From contig JAIERK010000089.1 in NCBI GenBank assembly GCA_019746975.1, positions 1 to 64,000 on the forward strand: 64,000 nucleotides of DNA, read 5' to 3'. Position numbers and translations under genes: made by a program. Source of the stretch: Candidatus Obscuribacterales bacterium. GTDB lineage: Bacteria; Cyanobacteriota; Vampirovibrionia; Obscuribacterales; Obscuribacteraceae. Shown here one piece after another: positions 11,001-17,390 of this stretch. Below the pieces are notes generated by a model. It had not been told where the DNA came from and searched no databases. It saw nothing but the letters and a program-made list of their open reading frames with translations. The stretch's first letter is position 1; every line of letters begins with the position of its first letter.

Positions 11001-12264
11001 CCTGAAGCTGGCTCGGATCTATTGCCAGGACAACATGCCTTATCTGAGTTTGCTTGCAAAACACAAAGATATCGGCAAAGAGATCTACTGCGGAATAGCA
11101 CTGGGTCTGGCGCTCCAAAGACCCGACCAACTGGAAATTATTGCTATCGACATGGTCAATCAGAAGCAAAAGCAGAGGCTTTACGACATCTGCAAAACGC
11201 TTCTTCTGGCAGGGCAGGTGTCGCAGGTAGTATCACTATGCGAAGCTTTGCAGAAGCGGGAAGAGACATTCTTCGCCTCGATGTGCCGCGTCGCACTTAA
11301 GACGATACCGGACAAAAATGTATATGATTTGTCAGTCGAACTCACCAGTCGAAGCCAGCACGATCTTAATGCAATCCTGATTAGAGAGCTTAGAGCGACG
11401 GAGCGTCCTGCCCTTTTCATCAGTGTAATTTGCAAGTCTCCAGTTATCAGCCTGAAGGCCGAAACAAAATTCGAGTTCAGTCCTGATTTTACTGACATTG
11501 GATACCTGAGCGGCGCTGCACATCTGGCAGCACTATCCGGAGACGATAGTCTGGCAAAGTTCCTCAGTGAGCTTGACGAACACGATGTCCACCGTGACGA
11601 CAGAATAGTTATTTGTACCCTGGCGGCCGCAGTGTGCGGAGAGACGCTTCAAGTGCTGAAAGCGAGAATTATAGCCAAGGGCGAAAGCAACGAGATCGAA
11701 GAGATAGGCATTCTAAATATGTCGGCGCTGGAGAGACTATTCTTGCATTGCGAAACATCTGACGGTCAAAATGTAGCGTTCAACATAATGCACAACCCCG
11801 ACTACAGAATATTCTTATCAGCATGGGTTAGAGAACAAGGTAAAAACAATGACATCGACAAACTGTCATTCTTGTATATGCGAGCCGCTCAACTCAACGA
11901 AGTAACAGCAGTAGCTGTGGTAGTTTTAGAACTCGCTCGACTCAACAAGCTTCGACTGCTGATCTCTCTATCCAGGCAGATTTGCGCAGGCGGGTATACC
12001 ATCTGCATGGGCCAAGTGTTGAAACTTGTGGCAGACGCTGATCTTACAGAAGCATTTGGCACAATCTCCCTGGAGCTCGTTACATCTACCTGTGACCGGG
12101 AAGTCCTGAAGCAGTTGTTGAATGACATCAGCAATGCCGACCCAGCACTTATACGAATTTTACTGAGACAGATCGCATTTTATCGCGGACCTGAGACGCT
12201 CATCTGGCTTTCGAGACCGTCAATGACCAATCCGATCAAGCCAGAAAAATTGCTACGGAGTTAA
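8017..12264 (+). CDS. Protein-kinase domain fused to a long helical-repeat tail
   Basis: The 1415-residue product begins with a protein-kinase-like domain (about residues 40-300). A glycine-loop-like 'MTGAFASVYK', a 'WAVRCF' strand where the usual Lys is Arg, the catalytic loop 'GHGDLQHGN' and 'LVDYD' in place of DFG are visible. The catalytic Asp and Asn are kept, and from memory the WAVRCF form recurs in a bacterial kinase subfamily, so activity is plausible. A charged linker (300-360) and about 1000 residues of alpha-helical TPR-like repeats follow, without membrane segments. The role is unknown; it is probably a cytoplasmic signalling scaffold. It starts 15 bases after the 5-oxoprolinase gene. 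Confidence 0.75.
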   Translation: MSKDSWPTPQDYNEAIQSPRACFSDPDLMNGEVTTNAIGLPRSMTGAFASVYKIVTGDKAWAVRCFLTNRLDQRERYKHISDFVLFDDLACTIDFYYLDEGIKIKGNWYPCLKMPWVEGETLDQYITKRYQTPGALKQLLADFHDMIDQLERANIGHGDLQHGNIIVTSDGLRLVDYDALFVPALAGRKSLELGHPNYQHPDRNEHHYDQDVDNFSCWLIHASMLAIAIDPLLYERHGGGDECLLFRQHDLASPEQSKLFDELKHHSSEHLREAVVLLERMLWAQPLSVPILDCPEEKLELLPKVRGQNPKVEQTEPTRDNEVSQTDSTPSPSRNRFDFIDDDALFVQTQAKKKQASATQRLQKLRTSNKKVFNDFYLWLSPQIWTKKQMQQALSQFDNGNYDDALNIYLNIYRTINQKYKLPEELFWCLMGMGYCSGLSDKTSMAGNYFLLATKNAESDIERLRASLCLAVNRYDVREFDGAFKALSDLKGDDFVEAVKLEMQNVYVLRSSTYHLLRELIERLINIGDRPQATSIAVATSMILEELVKTRSIKVSDESFQSIISQALRLWQEGFHLFALTTFSSTGEVCLDSQQVDKAWESLLLSFVKCNCCANAVDAGLTRRGRVRALKSTMKNATLEDLASFSKLVESTGKFVGADNLEEALLELIDECLADGLVDQAAELLIITRKFSSRQRVLLSSSSVELLKRFPERSIWRILTEGFFEEDDDIGQLVCLLGTMSDVRLLANIALGLAREKKSVTLAAFYLHLVFSCTSEIVDAVFSILLKESSDKGVSATMTLSLTESCRFFMSEIDTHSPFHTQSKKDVVEVQRLLNAVLTLHSLLERINPDSDASWIIDKLVQPRYSIIISQWMLSLTNDHGRKRLTDFLQMLLNRCAVSTIGEFIVGLTTCNPNNDLEIIIAGIRAWGVSKDDLSSILGPSIDHCISKLEQRLSHLAKQDGAIKQGDPTSELRLFQSLYELISISQDSQLEVDYNLKLARIYCQDNMPYLSLLAKHKDIGKEIYCGIALGLALQRPDQLEIIAIDMVNQKQKQRLYDICKTLLLAGQVSQVVSLCEALQKREETFFASMCRVALKTIPDKNVYDLSVELTSRSQHDLNAILIRELRATERPALFISVICKSPVISLKAETKFEFSPDFTDIGYLSGAAHLAALSGDDSLAKFLSELDEHDVHRDDRIVICTLAAAVCGETLQVLKARIIAKGESNEIEEIGILNMSALERLFLHCETSDGQNVAFNIMHNPDYRIFLSAWVREQGKNNDIDKLSFLYMRAAQLNEVTAVAVVVLELARLNKLRLLISLSRQICAGGYTICMGQVLKLVADADLTEAFGTISLELVTSTCDREVLKQLLNDISNADPALIRILLRQIAFYRGPETLIWLSRPSMTNPIKPEKLLRS

Positions 12265-12421
12265 AATCGATAGGCTTCTCTCAGATTGTCAAAGAGATTT
12301 TACCGGCTTGATATAGAGCTAAATAGAATAAAGGGAATATCGAATTAGCCCCTATGACTCTGAGTGACAAATCCGTTGGCATTCACTCGATGATGTTACT
12401 ACTTCTTCTGCACTCGATAAT

Positions 12422-14017
12422 GTGAGCCCTTTGGTTAACGAACCGGAATCACGACCTTCTCAGAAAATGTTGCCAATGCCAGATGTCGGCGATCTGCTGT
12501 TTATCGGCATTATGCATATTCTGATTTTCGGACGCCCAGATTTGATGTTCCAGGACGCATCCCTTGGATGGCACCTTGTAACCGGACAATGGATTTTCGA
12601 CCATCACACAATCCCGAAGGTCGACCTGTTCTCCTATACATTTCCCGACAAAGCATGGGTTGCGTATGAATGGATGTTCGATCTGTTTGCGTACATCCTT
12701 ACTCGCCTGGGTGGGTTAAACCTGCTGGCGGTTTTTATCGCCACCACAATCGCCCTCTTATTCACGCGGGTCTATGATCGAGCCAGACGGGACGGTGGCC
12801 CCCTGGGAGCAACCGTCCCCATCGCTATCATCGGTATATTCGCATCGGCCATACACTGGTTGGCCCGGCCTCATGTAATTACACTTGTTTGTATCTATAT
12901 CTTCCTGATGAAACTGGAAGACTTTCAACGAGGCACCATAAGTAGTACCAAACTCTATCTCTGGTTGTCCCTGCCAATGCTCGTTTGGGTCAACTGTCAC
13001 CCGGCATTCGGGCTTGGCATGGTCCTTATCGGAATCTACTTTGTGAGCAACATTGTGTTGCTAGTGAGATCGAAATCCGACACCGAATCCATCCGAAGAC
13101 GACTGAAGCAGATTTTTATCGCCGGAATTCTCGTTGCTCTGGTTACACTCGTCAACCCCTATGGGATCGAGCTCTACAGGTACATCATTGACTACCTCCA
13201 CGGTAGCTCCGTGCTGGCAGAAACAGATGAATTCAAATCGCCAATTTTTCATGGAGACAATATTCACGTCATCTGCCTGGAGATATTGATGGCTCTTTAT
13301 CTGGTTGGACTTGCCATAACCAGGAAGCGCCTGTCACTTCCATACTTTGCCACGATGATGCTGTTCACACATATGTCACTGTCTGCGGTGCGCAACATAC
13401 CGCTCTTCTCGATTGCAGTCATACCAGCCCTGGGCTTGTTATTTTCCTCCACGAGGATGACAGAGTCCACACGCTCTTTCGGTGAGATTTTTCCTGCAAT
13501 TGATAAACCGTGGCGTCGAATATCGACTGCATTCAATCAATTTGCCGAACAAGAGATGCTCTGCAAAATGCGAATTATACCTATTGCATATGTCATGTTC
13601 GTCGCCGTCGCAGCATTCTGCGGCGGGAGCCTGGGCGGAAGCAAAGTGCTCTCATCGGGGTTCAGCCCGTCCACTATGCCAACGGCGACCCTGACCTATA
13701 TTCAAGAACACAAACTACCGTTTGATCGTGGATTCAATAACGACAATTGGGGTGGATTAATCAGATACAAGCTCGGTATGCGCGTCTTTATCGATGATCG
13801 CGCGGACTTCTATGGAGAAGAGTTCTACACGAAGTACGGCTCGATTGTTAGAACCAAACCCGGGTGGCGTAATTTGCTCGACAACATGAAAATCGATTGG
13901 ATCCTGATGCCGAAGGACGCCGTCTTATCGGCAGCACTGAAGAACGAGGAGGATTGGCAGATTGCTTGCGAAGATCCTGGTTCTTACCTCTTCACGAGAA
14001 AGACTGGCACACCCTGA
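12422..14017 (+). CDS. Polytopic membrane protein, GT-C-like architecture
   Basis: The 531-residue protein has about ten hydrophobic helices and a soluble C-terminal part (about residues 425-531). An early 'DASLGWHLVTGQWIFDHHTIPKVDLFSYT' region (shown in part) between the first helices, with acidic and His residues in a presumed outer loop, resembles the family of bacterial membrane proteins related to GT-C glycosyltransferases. The C-terminal segment 'FNNDNWGGLIRYKLG' followed by 'VFIDDRADFYG' is characteristic of that group. A lipid-linked sugar transferase role is inference. The GTG at 12422 has no good ribosome binding site, so the true start could be a few codons downstream. Confidence 0.65.
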   Translation: MSPLVNEPESRPSQKMLPMPDVGDLLFIGIMHILIFGRPDLMFQDASLGWHLVTGQWIFDHHTIPKVDLFSYTFPDKAWVAYEWMFDLFAYILTRLGGLNLLAVFIATTIALLFTRVYDRARRDGGPLGATVPIAIIGIFASAIHWLARPHVITLVCIYIFLMKLEDFQRGTISSTKLYLWLSLPMLVWVNCHPAFGLGMVLIGIYFVSNIVLLVRSKSDTESIRRRLKQIFIAGILVALVTLVNPYGIELYRYIIDYLHGSSVLAETDEFKSPIFHGDNIHVICLEILMALYLVGLAITRKRLSLPYFATMMLFTHMSLSAVRNIPLFSIAVIPALGLLFSSTRMTESTRSFGEIFPAIDKPWRRISTAFNQFAEQEMLCKMRIIPIAYVMFVAVAAFCGGSLGGSKVLSSGFSPSTMPTATLTYIQEHKLPFDRGFNNDNWGGLIRYKLGMRVFIDDRADFYGEEFYTKYGSIVRTKPGWRNLLDNMKIDWILMPKDAVLSAALKNEEDWQIACEDPGSYLFTRKTGTP

Positions 14018-14099
14018 GCAAGTCAGGCTCCGTAGGCGATATCGGCTTTGTTAAAAACGCCTGAAAATATAACAAGGTGACGGCATGTCGCTAAGGTAG

Positions 14100-14813
14100 T
14101 TAGAACGAAAATACTCGATCGCCGCCGCGATCCAATGCGCACTCCATCGCCTCGATAGAACGAGCGACAAGCTCGTCGTATTCGGGAGCATGTTCAGGGA
14201 ACGTTGCGACACCAATACTCGATGTTATAGAGAAGTTCTTCCAGTTATGAGAAAACACCTGAGCAGCGACCCGCAATCTGATACGCTCAGCTACCAGAGA
14301 TGCTCCAGCGGCATTGGTCTGAGGCAATACGACCGCAAACTGCCAGGGTGCATACCTAGCCGCTATGTCTACTTCACGCGTTGAATTGCGAATCACGAGT
14401 GCCACTACTTTTAGTACCGCATCCTGGGTCAACGTCCCATAGTCGGTGCCGATGTTGTCGAAGTTATCGACGATCAGACTGCAAACCGAAACACGCTGAC
14501 TGTAGCGCCGAGATCGGGCCATCTCCGCCTTAAGCTCTTTGACGAAAGTGCGATGGTTGTAAAGCTCGGTGACGGGATCGAGAAGTGCCAGTCGCTCGAT
14601 GTCTTCGCCCTTTGCCGCGACCAAGCCAACCTGCTGAGCTACTTCGGAAGAGCGTTGTTCGTACTCCCTGACGCGAGCCAATGTCTCCGGATCACCCTGA
14701 AAGGCAGCCCCAAGAAGCGGCCTTCGCTTCTTCAAATCTTCCCGCACTCTGTCGTACATATTGCCCTGGCCAAACATAGACAAGTTTCGCTCGGTCATCC
14801 GATCCTCAATCAT
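14100..14813 (-). CDS. GGDEF-like protein with the active-site signature lost
   Basis: This 237-residue protein has a GGDEF fold from about residue 75 onwards ('LDPVTELYNHRTF' opening, 'ITSSIGVATFP' near the end). The GGDEF signature itself is replaced: the strand reads 'ARYAPWQFAVVLP', so A-P-W-Q-F stands where G-G-D-E-F should be. It is therefore unlikely to make cyclic di-GMP. It may bind nucleotide or partner proteins, as known for degenerate GGDEF domains. The start is ATG 14813 (AAGGGA only three bases upstream) or ATG 14798, which has GAGG at a better distance. A perfect 8-bp hairpin lies just upstream of the start. Confidence 0.8.
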   Translation of the reverse strand: MIEDRMTERNLSMFGQGNMYDRVREDLKKRRPLLGAAFQGDPETLARVREYEQRSSEVAQQVGLVAAKGEDIERLALLDPVTELYNHRTFVKELKAEMARSRRYSQRVSVCSLIVDNFDNIGTDYGTLTQDAVLKVVALVIRNSTREVDIAARYAPWQFAVVLPQTNAAGASLVAERIRLRVAAQVFSHNWKNFSITSSIGVATFPEHAPEYDELVARSIEAMECALDRGGDRVFSF

Positions 14814-14823
14814 TGTTCCCTTT

Positions 14824-14845
14824 TCTCAGCTCGCGAAAGCTGAGA
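14824..14845 (-). promoter_or_regulatory. Perfect hairpin in the 5' leader of the GGDEF-like gene
   Basis: TCTCAGCT-N6-AGCTGAGA lies 11 bases upstream of the ATG at 14813, on the leader side. It could act as an RNA hairpin near the ribosome binding site or as an operator; the sequence does not decide between the two. Confidence 0.45.
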
Positions 14846-15145
14846 TTTCATAACCAGTAGTTTAGCAATGCTTGCCGGTTCTTGACATACTGCCAGCTCA
14901 GATCTTTCTATTCTCGCCTGAAACATGCACTGAGTCCGCGTGACCGTATCAAGAGCACATCTTAATAATTCAGATTTTTACGGTCAGCTTCACCGGTCCG
15001 AAAGACCATTGTCAGGCCCACCGAGGAATTCTCAACCAGAAGGTTCTGTCGACGCCTTCCTTTGCTTTCTACGCTAAAACGTCATTCTGACATTGAGGAA
15101 GCATTCCCGAGATTGCAAGTCGCGATGCCATGCGCCGACAAATCG
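14846..15145. other. Intergenic region, nothing recognised
   Basis: About 300 bases lie between two leftward genes. A 77-codon rightward frame (15062-15295) mostly overlaps the next gene and is judged a shadow. The stretch probably carries the promoter of the GGDEF-like gene. Confidence 0.4.
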
Positions 15146-16276
15146 CTACTTGTCGCTGCCAAGAATCTGCTCAAGACGCCTCAAGAGATCGTCCCCGTCA
15201 TTCTGACTGCGTTGCACATCCGAGATGAACAAAGCCAGCGCGGCCTCCAGAGAGATTTCGTTGCGCGTAACGATGACCTGACCGTCATCATTTAGCCAGG
15301 CAAAGCCAGGCTGAAGCGGTAGACCAAATGGCTGGTCGTCTGGAAACAGGCGGACACCTGCAGTACCAGGAACGATACCATTCCTTCGAAACCAGGAACC
15401 CAAAAGAGCGCCGATCTTCCGGGAGTCTACCGGTCGTTGGAAGAACGCGAATAACTGCCACTGATGGGAGTCCTCGCACAAGTAAAGCTTCAGATGATCG
15501 ACCGAAAGGCAACGCAGACAGTCGCGGATCTTCTCGAGTCCTTCGGACGTCCTGTAATAGCTGCTTTCTTCGACCGTAACGACGACAAATCGAATTGTCT
15601 TGTCCGCCATGCAGGCCCGCAAGAATGTTGAGCCGCCTGAAATCGCTTCAATAATCTCTTCATCAGACAAGTGGTGAAACTGGCTCGTTTGACGCCAATC
15701 ACCCTCTTTGCCGCGCTTGACACAACTGGCGAACCGATTGGAAAACAGGGCAAAGAACTTCTCCTGGTCGTCCAGGGTCATCGCATCCAACGAGTCGTAT
15801 ACATCAGAGTCGGTTATGTGCCTGCCAAGCCGAGCTATCTCACCAGGATAATACACGCCATTGTCATCAGCATTGTCGGCATACTCGCTCTGAGCATAAT
15901 CATGAGCGTACTCAGTTGTTGCGACATACTCAGGGCCGTATTCATACACGACGTCGTCAGCATACTCTGTGTCAGTAGCATGATCGGTCGAGAAGAAATC
16001 AACCATCAAAGAATCCTGTCCACTTGGCGGCAGACCCTGTTGTCCGAGGCCACCGACATTCATGCTCCTGACCTGACGCACAACATTCGACTCTACCTCA
16101 GATGAGGTGTAGTCGACTCCCTGGTCCATCTGCCGACCGTAGTAATATTCTTGCAAGTCCGCCCCCATTCTGATATCACAGGCAGTAGCACTCTCGATGG
16201 TCGATCGCTTGTTTTCTAACCCGGAGAAGCTGAGCCCGATCTCATAAAAGCCTGATACGACTTCTGTTCTCGACAA
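15146..16276 (-). CDS. Unrecognised protein with a Tyr/Asp-rich centre and possible primase-like C-terminus
   Basis: The 376-residue frame starts at a TTG (16276) without a clear ribosome binding site, so the start is uncertain. Residues about 90-150 are rich in Tyr, Asp, Glu and Ala ('EYADD', 'EYAHDYAQSEYADNADD'). The C-terminal 170 residues contain 'HQWQLFAFFQRPVDSRKIGALLGSWFR' (shown in part) followed by 'RLFPDDQPFGLPLQPG'. This order resembles archaeo-eukaryotic primase-type domains, where a Ser/Gly-His strand is followed by a Phe-Pro-Lys-Gln and leucine-proline segment. I see no clear metal-binding DxD motif, so catalysis is doubtful. No membrane segment or signal peptide is visible. The assignment is tentative. 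Confidence 0.55.
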   Translation of the reverse strand: MSRTEVVSGFYEIGLSFSGLENKRSTIESATACDIRMGADLQEYYYGRQMDQGVDYTSSEVESNVVRQVRSMNVGGLGQQGLPPSGQDSLMVDFFSTDHATDTEYADDVVYEYGPEYVATTEYAHDYAQSEYADNADDNGVYYPGEIARLGRHITDSDVYDSLDAMTLDDQEKFFALFSNRFASCVKRGKEGDWRQTSQFHHLSDEEIIEAISGGSTFLRACMADKTIRFVVVTVEESSYYRTSEGLEKIRDCLRCLSVDHLKLYLCEDSHQWQLFAFFQRPVDSRKIGALLGSWFRRNGIVPGTAGVRLFPDDQPFGLPLQPGFAWLNDDGQVIVTRNEISLEAALALFISDVQRSQNDGDDLLRRLEQILGSDK

Positions 16277-16456
16277 TAATACATCAGTATTCTATAGAGG
16301 CAATAGTTGCACCACAGATGGTTCACGAGTCTTTCATTGCATATCGAACGATCACCACGGGTGGTATGCCCGCACCACTACGTACCACAGGCGCAGACAC
16401 AAGACATATACAAATGGATTTGCGCTTAGTCGAGTCCCGAATTCTAACTGTTCCCT

Positions 16457-16870
16457 TCATGAAAAAATCGCAAATCCGAAATCGGAATTATTTTTCTTGG
16501 GAACGATCGAAAGAAAAACCGTTTGATTGTTGAGGCGGGATAGACGATTGCACCTGCCCTCGCAAGCTCCGGCAGTTTCGCTCACGCTCGCTCTTCGCTC
16601 TGACGACTTGCATTTCGTCAGGTGCGTGATTGTTGCGAACCGACAGTCGCGAGTCGAGACCGGTTCCTCCTGGTTCAGGAAACCAGCTGGCTGAGAGGCT
16701 GAACCTGATGTGAGATTTTGAAGACCCAGATTCTGTTTCAAAAAAGTAAGTCTTTCTATCTCTTGCTGTTCGAGTTCAACTTCAGTTGTTCGGCTTACCG
16801 GAACAGCTTCAAGCGGTGCCGCAAATATCTCTTGCTGCCACCGGGCGTGATTCTTTTGAAGAGGGCTCAT
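16457..16870 (-). CDS. Possible small protein; its frame crosses a palindrome-rich element
   Basis: A 137-codon frame begins at ATG 16870. The first 55 residues (for example 'NHARWQQEIFAAP' and 'LEQQEIERLTFLKQNLG') look like normal helical coding sequence. The rest is low in hydrophobic residues, Arg/Ser/Cys-rich, and coincides with the inverted repeats at 16550-16686. Either a short gene has been extended by a noncoding element or the frame is not real. No ribosome binding site is seen. Confidence 0.3.
   Translation of the reverse strand: MSPLQKNHARWQQEIFAAPLEAVPVSRTTEVELEQQEIERLTFLKQNLGLQNLTSGSASQPAGFLNQEEPVSTRDCRFATITHLTKCKSSERRASVSETAGACEGRCNRLSRLNNQTVFLSIVPKKNNSDFGFAIFS
16550..16686. 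repeat. Cluster of nested inverted repeats (structured DNA/RNA element)
   Basis: Four inverted repeats are packed into 137 bases: GCACCTG/CAGGTGC (16550-16556 with 16619-16625), TGACGA/TCGTCA inside it (16601-16606 with 16615-16620), GAACCG/CGGTTC (16637-16642 with 16661-16666) and CTGGTT/AACCAG (16670-16675 with 16681-16686). Direct repeats of CGCTC lie at 16580-16600. The whole could fold into a multi-stem RNA or be a REP-like palindromic element. Confidence 0.6.
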
Positions 16871-16973
16871 CAGTTCGACTTTGCCATAGGTTAGTTGTGC
16901 TTACAGCATGACCGCATGATTGCAAACTAACTGCCATCAACAACGATAGAGCCAATTTTTAGTCCGATTTCCC

Positions 16974-16999
16974 GTAAACGTTCACTTGCGGACGTTTAC
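16974..16999. promoter_or_regulatory. Perfect inverted repeat GTAAACGT-N10-ACGTTTAC
   Basis: Eight-base arms with a 10-base spacer lie 22 bases upstream of a small frame's ATG at 17022. It may be an operator or the first stem of a structured RNA. Confidence 0.5.
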
Positions 17000-17016
17000 A
17001 GGCTGCTTCGCTGAGG

Positions 17017-17040
17017 AGAACATGCGGCACAACATGTTCT
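17017..17040. promoter_or_regulatory. Perfect inverted repeat AGAACATG-N8-CATGTTCT over the start of a small frame
   Basis: Eight-base arms with an 8-base spacer contain two ATG codons (17022 and 17034) of the small frame. Its centre is 42 bases from the centre of the preceding palindrome, about four helical turns. As RNA, it would hide the start codon. Confidence 0.5.
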
Positions 17041-17174
17041 GCAAAACGGAACCGGAGGGCGAGTCGCCACGTCCTTCAGTGACCATTTACGATTTCCCTG
17101 GTCCACTCAAGCAGTTAACAGGCAAAGGCGCTATAAGTGAAGATATAATAATGAGACTCTGCCAGCTTTTCTGA
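17022..17174 (+). CDS. Possible 50-residue protein of unknown function
   Basis: The frame reads MRHNMFCKTEPEGE and ends ISEDIIMRLCQLF. AGGAG lies three bases before ATG 17022, which is short; ATG 17034 is an alternative. The composition is plausible for a small soluble protein. However, the start lies inside one perfect palindrome and the stop inside another (17153-17179), so the region could equally be a structured noncoding RNA. Confidence 0.35.
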   Translation: MRHNMFCKTEPEGESPRPSVTIYDFPGPLKQLTGKGAISEDIIMRLCQLF

Positions 17175-17179
17175 GTCTC
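17153..17179 (+). terminator. Hairpin GAGACTC-N13-GAGTCTC at the end of the small frame
   Basis: Seven-base perfect arms enclose a 13-base loop; the stop codon of the small frame lies inside the downstream half. No T-run follows, so it is a weak terminator at best. Confidence 0.35.
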
Positions 17180-17390
17180 TGGCTCGCTGGTTGGGTGTAT
17201 CGTTCGAATTTCCATCAACAAGCCGAAATATCAAAAGGAAACTTTCAAATCATTGCTTATCGTCTGTCCAGTATTTTTCTCCTTTGTATATAACCGAGAG
17301 CATTCTGCTCTAAGCCGTCAGCTTGCAAAAAAACTGGTGCCCCACCGCTCCTGAGCGGCGCATCAACTTTTGTTTCTAGAGGGAATAATA

